Origin: Actinomycetota bacterium
Lineage (GTDB): Bacteria; Actinomycetota; Actinomycetes; Nanopelagicales; Nanopelagicaceae
Assembly (NCBI GenBank): GCA_009700405.1
Contig: WLMD01000106.1
Coordinates: forward strand, 1-5,632
Reading direction: 5' to 3'
DNA length: 5,632 bases
Positions within the stretch are counted from its first letter, which is position 1, and the number at the start of each line of letters is the position of its first letter. Shown in pieces: positions 1-5,632 of this stretch. The position numbers and the translations under genes are program-made. The notes under the pieces were generated by a model. That model searched no databases, had not been told where the DNA came from, and was given only the letters and a program-made list of their open reading frames with translations.

Positions 1-346
1 GATCTAGGTCATGTGACATGTAGGCGATTGAATAGATATGAATCAGGGTTCCGACTCCAGTAATCAGGAGAACAAAACAAATCGAGAGTTGATCAAGCAT
101 TAACCCTGCATCTACCTGGAATGATCCAACAGAAATCCAGTTGAAGAGTTTTTGTGTTACTGCGCGTTGTTCATTTGAGCGGCCGAGCATTTGCGTGAAC
201 TCATAGAGTCCGATTACAAAAGCTCCGCCGGACATTGCAGTACCAAGTAAATGTCCCCACTTGTCAGCCCTGCGGCCAGCAAAGAGTAAAAGAGCAGACC
301 CAAATAATGGGAGTGCGATTAGGTAGACCAAGTAATTGCTCGTCAT
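1..346 (-). CDS. nuoL: NADH-quinone oxidoreductase subunit L, N-terminal part (runs off left edge)
   Basis: NuoL is the distal antiporter-like proton-pumping subunit of the complex I membrane arm. My own minus-strand translation from the ATG at 346-344 gives 115 codons without a stop, starting MTSNYLVYLIALPLFGSALL. Hydrophobic segments lie at about residues 5-23, 33-48 and 87-105. The stretch DQLSICFVLLITGVGTLIH at residues 85-103, followed by IYSIAYMSHD, is the hallmark of the NuoL/ND5 N-terminal domain, as in the LDGLSLTMLSVVTGVGFLIH region of the E. coli protein. Full-length NuoL is about 600-650 residues, so roughly 80% lies beyond the window; the catalytic lysines and the long lateral helix cannot be judged. 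The start sits 4 nt after the nuoK stop, with GGTGATC just upstream serving as a plausible ribosome-binding site, so translation is probably coupled to nuoK. Identity is secure from sequence plus position; only the length is unknown. Confidence 0.95.
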   Translation of the reverse strand, partial: MTSNYLVYLIALPLFGSALLLFAGRRADKWGHLLGTAMSGGAFVIGLYEFTQMLGRSNEQRAVTQKLFNWISVGSFQVDAGLMLDQLSICFVLLITGVGTLIHIYSIAYMSHDLD

Positions 347-348
347 TA

Positions 349-355
349 GATCACC
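349..355 (-). promoter_or_regulatory. Probable ribosome-binding site of nuoL
   Basis: GGTGATC on the minus strand spans the nuoK stop codon (TGA) and ends 2 nt before the nuoL ATG. It matches the distal part of the extended anti-16S sequence (GGAGGTGATC) but lacks the GGAG core, so it is a moderate site. It supports the nuoL start at 346. Confidence 0.45.
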
Positions 356-650
356 GCTTCAACAAACTGGCATCATCAACTGATGCCGAACGACGTGAGC
401 GATAAATCGTCACGATGATTGCAAGGCCCACAACAACTTCACACGCTGCAACGACCATTGTGAAGAAAGCCATAACTTGGCCATCTAAGTTGCCGTTGAT
501 ACGAGCAAAAGTTACAAATGCGAGGTTAGCCGCATTGAGCATTAGCTCAACACACATGAAGACGACGATTGCGTTGCGTCGAACAACTACTCCGATTGCG
601 CCAATTGTGAATAGGAGTGCAGAGACGTATAAATAATTAGCAGCGTTCAT
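351..650 (-). CDS. nuoK: NADH-quinone oxidoreductase subunit K
   Basis: NuoK (ND4L homologue) is a small membrane subunit of complex I that links NuoH/NuoJ to the antiporter-like subunits and carries glutamates of the central hydrophilic axis used in proton pumping. The 99-residue product matches the usual family length of about 100. Three hydrophobic helices are visible, near residues 6-23, 27-48 and 59-81, with the family signature [12 protein letters not shown] after the first helix and [22 protein letters not shown] in two parts across the third. Glu35 and Glu71 sit where E. coli NuoK has its essential Glu36 and Glu72. The RRN at 24-26 in the first loop is also typical. The tail after residue 83 is short and charged. 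The start overlaps the nuoJ stop by one base (TAATG) and follows a purine-rich ribosome-binding region. The alternative, a mnhC/mrpC antiporter subunit, is excluded by the nuo neighbours and the length. Confidence 0.98.
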   Translation of the reverse strand: MNAANYLYVSALLFTIGAIGVVVRRNAIVVFMCVELMLNAANLAFVTFARINGNLDGQVMAFFTMVVAACEVVVGLAIIVTIYRSRRSASVDDASLLKR

Positions 651-1438
651 TACTTCTCCCCCTCCTCATCTGTGAGTTCAATCAATTGGAAAGGTTTGGA
701 ATCAATAACATCGCCACGGGCCTTCAACATCGCAGAAACCGAAGCTTCTGACGCGGTGCCATCAGGCAAAAGCGCAGGAACATCAACTGCGTTATGAAGG
801 GCATAAACACCTGGGTTTGGAAGTCCAGCGGCATTGGCCAGAGATTCTCCACGAAAACGGGCGATGGAAAGATCGCGCTGAGTTGGTCGTGCAATCAGTC
901 GATGATTATGAGCTAAGACCATCGCGCCAAGAGCTGCCGTGATGAGCAGCGCTGAAACGACTTCAAATGGCCAGACATATCGTGAAAAGAGAAGTTGCGA
1001 CAAAGCTGGAACATTTCCTTCAGCATTGGCATCAGCCAAACCGACCATTCCATGACCAAGAGTTGCTCGACCAAGAAGTGAAAGCATTAATCCGCCGAAG
1101 CCAATAGCCGCTGTGATTGCAATTGGACGCAATCCTGGAATTGTTTCCTTCAGAGAGTCCGCACTATCTACTCCGACAAGCATCAAGATAAATAGGAAGA
1201 GCATCATTACAGCGCCGGTGTACACGACAATCTGGACGATGCCAAGGAAAACTGCATCTTGTGCAATATAGAAAATCGCCAAGGTAATCATGATCCAAGC
1301 CAGCAAGATTGCAGAATGAACTGCCTTCTTGGATAACAACATTCCAAGTGCGGCTATTACTGCAAGGGGCGCAAGGAACCAGAAAAGGACCGCTTCAGGT
1401 GTCGATGTCTTACCTACTTCAATCGCGAGATTAATCAT
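650..1438 (-). CDS. nuoJ: NADH-quinone oxidoreductase subunit J
   Basis: NuoJ (ND6 homologue) is a membrane subunit of complex I at the junction between the quinone-binding module and the proton pumps. The product has 262 residues and five hydrophobic helices at about residues 17-36, 40-59, 62-90, 104-123 and 153-176. The third contains [20 protein letters not shown], the most conserved part of the family and the site of the pi-bulge helix implicated in coupling. E. coli NuoJ is only about 184 residues; the extra length here is a C-terminal hydrophilic tail from about residue 177, containing [19 protein letters not shown] at residues 209-227 and ending in an acidic DEEGEK. I recall similar tails in actinobacterial NuoJ. 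The start is the ATG at 1438-1436, preceded by GAGGTGA; it overlaps the nuoI stop region by 8 nt. The stop overlaps the nuoK start by 1 nt. Confidence 0.97.
   Translation of the reverse strand: MINLAIEVGKTSTPEAVLFWFLAPLAVIAALGMLLSKKAVHSAILLAWIMITLAIFYIAQDAVFLGIVQIVVYTGAVMMLFLFILMLVGVDSADSLKETIPGLRPIAITAAIGFGGLMLSLLGRATLGHGMVGLADANAEGNVPALSQLLFSRYVWPFEVVSALLITAALGAMVLAHNHRLIARPTQRDLSIARFRGESLANAAGLPNPGVYALHNAVDVPALLPDGTASEASVSAMLKARGDVIDSKPFQLIELTDEEGEK
655..667 (-). promoter_or_regulatory. Purine-rich ribosome-binding region of nuoK
   Basis: The minus strand reads GAGGAGGGGGAGA immediately ahead of the nuoK ATG, with 4 nt left before the start codon. It contains two GGAG cores. The same bases encode the acidic end of NuoJ (Glu-Glu-Gly-Glu). 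This supports the nuoK start at 650. Confidence 0.7.
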
Positions 1439-2057
1439 GCTTCACCTCAGATGACGTCTCTTGGGAAGGATGAAAACCCAGAACATCACCCTTGTAATAA
1501 TTGCTGTCATCCATTCCTGGATACATTGGATGAGGTGGCATCAACATGCCAGCACGAAGAGGGGCAAGTAGATCTTCTTTTTCGAAAATCAATTTCGCTC
1601 GTGAATCATCTGCTAGTTCATATTCATTAGTCATTGTTAGCGCACGAGTTGGACACGCTTCAATACAGAGACCGCAAAAGACGCATCGCAAATAGTTGAT
1701 TTGGTAAACCTTGCCATAGCGCTCACCCGGAGACATGCGATGTTCATCAGTGTTCGCGTCTCCTTCTACAAGGATTGCATCTGCTGGACAAGCCCATGCG
1801 CATAATTCGCAACCAATGCACTTTTCTAATCCGTCAGGATGGCGATTTAGTTGATGGCGACCATGAAAGCGTGGGGCGGTAGGTTCTTTAACTTCAGGGT
1901 AGGAGACAGTATTGACCTTCTTGAACATCGTTCGAAAAGTGACCCAAAACCCCAACAATTGCTTTGCAAATGGCGCAGGACCATCGTTAACAACCGCTAC
2001 TGATTCCACAGCCTCTAATCCGAGATCGCGACGTGATGGCTCTACTTCGTTGCTCAT
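1431..2057 (-). CDS. nuoI: NADH-quinone oxidoreductase subunit I (two 4Fe-4S ferredoxin-type clusters)
   Basis: NuoI (TYKY homologue) is the peripheral-arm subunit that passes electrons through clusters N6a and N6b to NuoB near the quinone site. The 208-residue product has two ferredoxin motifs: Cys80, 83, 86 and 90 ([12 protein letters not shown]) and Cys125, 128, 131 and 135 ([12 protein letters not shown]), so all eight ligands are present. [17 protein letters not shown] before the first motif and the [14 protein letters not shown] spacer are characteristic and actinobacterial in flavour. The open frame extends upstream to an ATG at 2186, but that stretch lies inside nuoH and does not resemble NuoI. 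I chose the ATG at 2057-2055, which is 4 nt beyond the nuoH stop. The ribosome-binding site there is weak (GGTTGAG). Residues 1-30 form an acidic leader before the conserved [11 protein letters not shown]; a GTG at residue 16 is a possible alternative start (193 residues). The 3' end overlaps nuoJ by 8 nt. Confidence 0.95.
   Translation of the reverse strand: MSNEVEPSRRDLGLEAVESVAVVNDGPAPFAKQLLGFWVTFRTMFKKVNTVSYPEVKEPTAPRFHGRHQLNRHPDGLEKCIGCELCAWACPADAILVEGDANTDEHRMSPGERYGKVYQINYLRCVFCGLCIEACPTRALTMTNEYELADDSRAKLIFEKEDLLAPLRAGMLMPPHPMYPGMDDSNYYKGDVLGFHPSQETSSEVKHD
1442..1448 (-). promoter_or_regulatory. Ribosome-binding site of nuoJ
   Basis: On the minus strand GAGGTGA lies 3 nt before the nuoJ ATG. 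It matches the extended complement of the 16S rRNA 3' end (GGAGGTGA). It is embedded in the last codons of nuoI, so nuoJ has its own strong initiation signal even though it overlaps nuoI by 8 nt. This supports the chosen nuoJ start. Confidence 0.7.
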
Positions 2058-2061
2058 ATTC

Positions 2062-3291
2062 TCAACCACGTGGGTTCTCCAATTCGACGGTTGATGCACC
2101 TGGAATAGAAGGCACAGCAAATGTTGGAGCAGCAAAGTTGCTCTCAGGAACTTCGCGAGCACGTTTCTTGGCGCTATCAAAGGCAATATTGATTCCTAGA
2201 ACTATCAGTACTACTCCACTGGAAAAGGCAAGAACTGTAAGTCGTGGAGCGCCATGCAATGACATCACACGAAGTGAGGCAACAACCATGATCCAGAAGA
2301 GGCTGACCGGAATTAATACCTTCCAACCGAATTTCATAAATTGGTCATAGCGCATGCGAGGCAAAGTGCCACGAAGCCATACGAAAATAAAGAAGAAGAA
2401 AATTACTTTGGTAAAGAACCAAACAAGCGTGAACCATCCGCCAAGCCATTGCTCAGTGAATCCAAGTCCTGGAAGTGCGTGATACCCACCCAAGAAAAGA
2501 GTCGTTGCAAGAGCCGAGACGGCAACGATGTTGACGTATTCAGCCAAGAAAAAGAGTGCGAACTTTAGGGATGAGTATTCAGTGTGGAATCCGCCAACGA
2601 GCTCGCCTTCTGCTTCTGCTAAATCAAAGGGTGCGCGGTTAGTCTCTCCCACCATTGATATTGCATAGATAACAAATGATGGGAATAACACAACTGCAAA
2701 CCACCATTTTTGCTGAGCAGCGACAATGTCTGATGTTGACATCGAACCGGAATAAATAAATACGGCAACTAGAGATAGGCCCATAGCTACTTCATAAGAA
2801 ATAACTTGAGCACTTGAGCGAAGACCACCAAGTAATGGATAGGTAGAACCAGATGACCAACCAGCAAGCACGATGCCATAGACACCGATTGATGCAATCG
2901 CAAGAACGTAAAGCACACCAACAGGAAGATCAGTCAGTTGCATCGCTGTCTTATGGCCAAAAAGTGTTACTGGCCCACTCATTGGAATTACAGCAAAGGC
3001 CATAAAGCAAGCTGTAGTGCTAATAATCGGAGCAATAACGAAAACTATTTTGTCTGCAGCAGCAGGAATGAGATCTTCCTTGAGGGCCAGTTTCACGCCA
3101 TCAGCTAGAGCTTGAACTAATCCAAAAGGCCCAACGCGGTTAGGCCCAAGACGCATTTGCATGCGAGCAACGATGCGACGCTCACCCCACACCGACATAA
3201 GCGTAAGAAGTACGCATAAAACGAAAACTAGCAAGCCTTTAACGGCAATCAGCCAGCCTGGATCTTGGCCAAGCAGTTCTGCGGTTGTCAT
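2062..3291 (-). CDS. nuoH: NADH-quinone oxidoreductase subunit H
   Basis: NuoH (ND1 homologue) is the membrane subunit that docks the peripheral arm and lines the quinone tunnel of complex I. The 409-residue product begins with a helix at about residues 13-35, followed by [20 protein letters not shown] (37-56) and the [11 protein letters not shown] segment (63-73), both family signatures. [19 protein letters not shown] (144-162) and [20 protein letters not shown] (217-236) with [15 protein letters not shown] (238-252) are the conserved cytoplasmic-loop sequences shaping the quinone site, and [11 protein letters not shown] (314-324) precedes the last conserved helix. E. coli NuoH has about 325 residues; here a further hydrophobic segment (about 351-370) and a hydrophilic tail of about 39 residues follow, which I recall as usual in actinobacteria. 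The start codon overlaps the nuoG stop by one base (TAATG), with GGTGGTGA upstream as ribosome-binding site. nuoI follows after 4 nt. Confidence 0.98.
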   Translation of the reverse strand: MTTAELLGQDPGWLIAVKGLLVFVLCVLLTLMSVWGERRIVARMQMRLGPNRVGPFGLVQALADGVKLALKEDLIPAAADKIVFVIAPIISTTACFMAFAVIPMSGPVTLFGHKTAMQLTDLPVGVLYVLAIASIGVYGIVLAGWSSGSTYPLLGGLRSSAQVISYEVAMGLSLVAVFIYSGSMSTSDIVAAQQKWWFAVVLFPSFVIYAISMVGETNRAPFDLAEAEGELVGGFHTEYSSLKFALFFLAEYVNIVAVSALATTLFLGGYHALPGLGFTEQWLGGWFTLVWFFTKVIFFFFIFVWLRGTLPRMRYDQFMKFGWKVLIPVSLFWIMVVASLRVMSLHGAPRLTVLAFSSGVVLIVLGINIAFDSAKKRAREVPESNFAAPTFAVPSIPGASTVELENPRG

Positions 3292-5624
3292 TAGTCTTTC
3301 ACCACCGTTACAACAGCGCCGTTGGCAACAGCCAATGTGGCGAGAATGTGTGAACCACGTGAATTACGTGGCATCCAAACAGCATCATCGTGAATAGCTC
3401 CAGCTTCAACTTCAACAGGAAGCACTATCGCTCCATGCTCGTTGGACACTCGAACTAAATCTCCAGAATCCACACCAATCGACTTGGCACGTTTTGGAGA
3501 AATAACAATAATCGTTCGTCGTGAAGTACCTGCAAGATTTTCTTCGCCATCTTGTAAAGAACCAGCATCGAGCAGTCTGCGCCATGATGTGAGAAGTGCA
3601 TCCGTCTTGCCGAGCTTGACTGACTTTGCTTGAGCAACTGGAACGAATGTCACACCAGCGCCATCCCATGTGCCTAATGACTTAATTTCCTTGGCAGCAG
3701 ATGAAACAGTTGGCAAGTTGATTGACTGACCCATTTCTTGCGAAATCATTGTCAGGATTCGCAAGTCGCTGCGATGAAGTGAATCAACAACTGCGGCTTC
3801 AAAGGTACGTGAGCGCCCTTCCCAGTTGATAAATGATCCTGATTTTTCGGTGATGGCAGCAACAGGCAAAACCACATCAGCTAATTGAGTAACTGCACTC
3901 TCACGAATTTCGAGGGAGACCACAAAGGCTTTTTTGAAAGCTTGAAGTGTCTCGTGTGATTTATCTGCATCTAGTGGATCTACGCCACCCACAACAAGAG
4001 CATCAAGCTGGCCTGCATTAACTGCGGCAATTATCTCGGCACCGCTTCGACCAACAGTTGTCGGCAATGAGCCAACACCCCAGGCAGTAGCAACATCTAC
4101 ACGAGCGGACGCATCAGTAACTGGGCGGCCACCTGGCAAAAGGTTTCCAATTGCGCCAGCGCTAAGTGCGCCACGCTCTCCTGCTCGGCGTGGAATCCAT
4201 GCCAATTTTGCGCCAGTTTTTTCTGCAAGTGCGACAACTGCTGAAAGAGTTCCGGCACTCTCTGATGCGCGTTCTCCAACAAGAATGATTGATTTTTCAG
4301 TCAGTACTTGAGATGCAACTGCTTCTGCTTCTGTACCCGGTGCAACGCAAACAAAATTAGCGCCCAGCTTCTCAGCTGCAATCGAAAGTTTAGTTCCAAT
4401 TGTTGTGACCTTCAGAGCGCGCTTCTTAAATTGCTTGTAAATACGTAAGAAAACGATTGGAGATTCTTCTTCTGGTTCAAAGCCAACTAGGAGTATTGAA
4501 TCTGCACGATCGATATCTCGATAAGTCGGAGCAGAGTTGATGACCTTAGATGCCAGGAAATCACGCTCTTCATCCGAGGTGACGCGTGAGCGGAAATCAA
4601 TATCGTTAGTGCCAAGTGCTACGCGAGCAAATTTGCTGTAGCCGTATGCATCTTCAGTTGTTGCACGACCGCCGACAAGAACGCCAGTGCGTTTGCCTTG
4701 CAAACCAGCAGCAGCGGCAGCGAGTGCTTCTGGCCACGATGCAGCACGTAGTTCGCCTGATGCATCGCGAATCATAGGTTGAGTAATGCGATTAGTTGCG
4801 GTGATGTATTTAAATGCCCACCGACCTTTATCGCAGTTCCACTCTTCGTTAACTTCAGTGTCATCTCCGGCAAGTCTGCGAAGAGTTTTTCCGCGACGAA
4901 CATCGGTACGCATAGAACAACCAGCCGCGCAATGTTCGCAAGCTGAAGGAGTTGAAACTAAATCAAAGGGACGAGCATGGAAGCGGTATGAAGCACCAGT
5001 AAGTGCTCCTACTGGACAAATCTGAACTACGTTGCCAGAGAAGTAAGATTCAAATGGTTGCTTCTCGTAAATTCCAACTTGTTGCAATGCGCCACGCTCG
5101 TTAAGAGTGATGAATGGGTCGCCCGCAATTTGATCGGAGAACCGGGTGCAACGTGCACACAAAACGCAACGTTCGCGATCGAGCAACACCTGTGATGAAA
5201 TCTTGATTGGCTTTTCAAATGTGCGCTTAGTTCCTTCAAAGCGAGACTCGCTGCGACCTGTGCTCATTGCTTGGTTTTGCAATGGGCATTCACCACCCTT
5301 GTCGCACACTGGGCAATCAAGGGGGTGGTTAATGAGCAAGAGTTCCATCACGCCTTTTTGTGCTTTTTCAGCAACGGCTGATGTTAACTGGGTTTTAATA
5401 ATCATCCCTGGTTCAACAGGAATGGTGCATGAAGCCTGTGGCTTTGGAAATGCACGACCGTTAATTTCAATGTCGACGAGGCATTGGCGACAGGCACCAA
5501 CTGGGTCGAGCAAAGGGTGATCGCAGAAACGTGGAATTTGAATTCCTAGTTTTTCTGCGGCCCGAATTACAAGCGTTCCCTTAGGAACCGTGATTTCAAA
5601 TCCATCAACAACAACGGTAATCAT
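3291..5624 (-). CDS. nuoG: NADH-quinone oxidoreductase subunit G (start may lie beyond right edge)
   Basis: NuoG is the large Fe-S subunit of the complex I peripheral arm, carrying electrons from NuoEF toward NuoI. From the ATG at 5624-5622 the product has 777 residues. In order it shows a 2Fe-2S domain with Cys34, 45, 48 and 66 (N1b); [14 protein letters not shown] with His100, Cys104, 107 and 113 (N5); Cys153, 156, 159 plus Cys203 (N4); Cys229, 232, 236 and 264 (the off-path N7 cluster); then a molybdopterin-oxidoreductase-like domain from about residue 280 and a dinucleotide-binding-like C-terminal domain from about 704. The molybdopterin domains are structural in known complexes; cofactor binding cannot be inferred. 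The frame stays open through the ATG to the edge, reading Val-Asp just before Met. Many actinobacterial NuoG proteins have extra N-terminal residues ahead of the equivalent point, so the true start may be outside. The stop overlaps the nuoH start by one base. Confidence 0.97.
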   Translation of the reverse strand: MITVVVDGFEITVPKGTLVIRAAEKLGIQIPRFCDHPLLDPVGACRQCLVDIEINGRAFPKPQASCTIPVEPGMIIKTQLTSAVAEKAQKGVMELLLINHPLDCPVCDKGGECPLQNQAMSTGRSESRFEGTKRTFEKPIKISSQVLLDRERCVLCARCTRFSDQIAGDPFITLNERGALQQVGIYEKQPFESYFSGNVVQICPVGALTGASYRFHARPFDLVSTPSACEHCAAGCSMRTDVRRGKTLRRLAGDDTEVNEEWNCDKGRWAFKYITATNRITQPMIRDASGELRAASWPEALAAAAAGLQGKRTGVLVGGRATTEDAYGYSKFARVALGTNDIDFRSRVTSDEERDFLASKVINSAPTYRDIDRADSILLVGFEPEEESPIVFLRIYKQFKKRALKVTTIGTKLSIAAEKLGANFVCVAPGTEAEAVASQVLTEKSIILVGERASESAGTLSAVVALAEKTGAKLAWIPRRAGERGALSAGAIGNLLPGGRPVTDASARVDVATAWGVGSLPTTVGRSGAEIIAAVNAGQLDALVVGGVDPLDADKSHETLQAFKKAFVVSLEIRESAVTQLADVVLPVAAITEKSGSFINWEGRSRTFEAAVVDSLHRSDLRILTMISQEMGQSINLPTVSSAAKEIKSLGTWDGAGVTFVPVAQAKSVKLGKTDALLTSWRRLLDAGSLQDGEENLAGTSRRTIIVISPKRAKSIGVDSGDLVRVSNEHGAIVLPVEVEAGAIHDDAVWMPRNSRGSHILATLAVANGAVVTVVKD
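3299..3306 (-). promoter_or_regulatory. Probable ribosome-binding site of nuoH
   Basis: GGTGGTGA on the minus strand ends 7 nt before the nuoH ATG, inside the last codons of nuoG. The spacing is good and the match to the anti-16S sequence is partial. It agrees with the start chosen at 3291 next to the nuoG stop. Confidence 0.5.
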
Positions 5625-5632
5625 GTCTACAA

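Noticed and set aside
2058..2186. Upstream extension of the nuoI frame to an ATG at 2186
   Set aside because: These 43 codons lie inside the nuoH coding sequence, do not resemble any NuoI N-terminus, and a well-placed ATG exists just after the nuoH stop.
2033..2350. Plus-strand open frame of 105 codons
   Set aside because: It lies antisense to nuoH and nuoI, has no recognisable domain, and is low-complexity in the way expected from reading a real gene backwards.
3355..3371. Perfect inverted repeat (ccacgt, 5-nt loop, acgtgg) near the 3' end of nuoG
   Set aside because: The stem is only 6 bp with no T run, and it lies within codons for Pro-Arg-Asn-Ser-Arg-Gly; the two Arg codons CGT explain the symmetry. 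It is not a credible terminator or operator.
3412..3669. Minus-strand open frame of 85 codons in another frame of nuoG
   Set aside because: Cys/Trp/Ser-rich composition is typical of an out-of-frame translation; nuoG itself continues uninterrupted to its normal end.
4700..4725. Short GCA/GCG-like repeat
   Set aside because: It encodes an alanine run (about residues 301-306 of NuoG) in a helix where other actinobacterial NuoG proteins are also alanine-rich; no sign of an expanded tandem repeat.
5146..5520. Plus-strand open frame of 124 codons
   Set aside because: It is fully antisense to the most conserved Fe-S part of nuoG, and its product resembles nothing I know; a shadow of nuoG codon usage is sufficient.
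3291..5624. NuoG as a formate dehydrogenase or other molybdopterin oxidoreductase
   Set aside because: The N-terminal cluster order (N1b, N5, N4, N7) and the nuo neighbours identify complex I; no catalytic Cys or SeCys context typical of formate dehydrogenase was recognised.

Overview
The window is an internal slice of a bacterial nuo operon, which encodes the proton-pumping NADH:quinone oxidoreductase (respiratory complex I). All genes lie on the minus strand, so transcription runs from high to low coordinates. In transcription order it holds nuoG (start at or beyond the right edge), nuoH, nuoI, nuoJ, nuoK and the first 115 codons of nuoL, which runs off the left edge. Gene order is the canonical G-H-I-J-K-L. 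Coding density is essentially 100%: every junction is a 1-8 nt overlap or a 4 nt gap. I see no stretch without a gene, no RNA gene, mobile element, CRISPR array, promoter or terminator. The whole slice reads as the middle of one polycistronic transcript with translational coupling.

Organism: the protein sequences look actinobacterial. The signs are a NuoG that carries N7 cluster cysteines and phrases such as [14 protein letters not shown]; a NuoI with [17 protein letters not shown] and [13 protein letters not shown]; a NuoH with an additional C-terminal membrane helix and hydrophilic tail; and a NuoJ with a cytoplasmic tail carrying [19 protein letters not shown]. Base composition is unusually low for that phylum: three 60-nt lines counted by hand gave about 45-52% G+C. 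Compact genes, tight packing and moderate GC suggest a streamlined freshwater actinobacterium, for example the acI / Nanopelagicales lineage (Planktophila-like). That placement is inference from memory of the families and is not proven by the window.

How the genes work together: NuoG (peripheral arm, several Fe-S clusters) and NuoI (two 4Fe-4S clusters, N6a and N6b) form the electron wire from the NADH dehydrogenase module (NuoEF, outside the window) to the quinone site. NuoH anchors the arm in the membrane and forms much of the quinone tunnel. NuoJ and NuoK connect NuoH to the antiporter-like pump subunits, of which NuoL begins at the left edge. Expected flanking genes are nuoF to the right and nuoM and nuoN to the left.

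I found no undescribed biological system here. The points worth a second look are modest: an uncertain NuoG start, an extended NuoI N-terminus, lineage-specific tails on NuoH and NuoJ, and overlap and ribosome-binding arrangements at the gene junctions.
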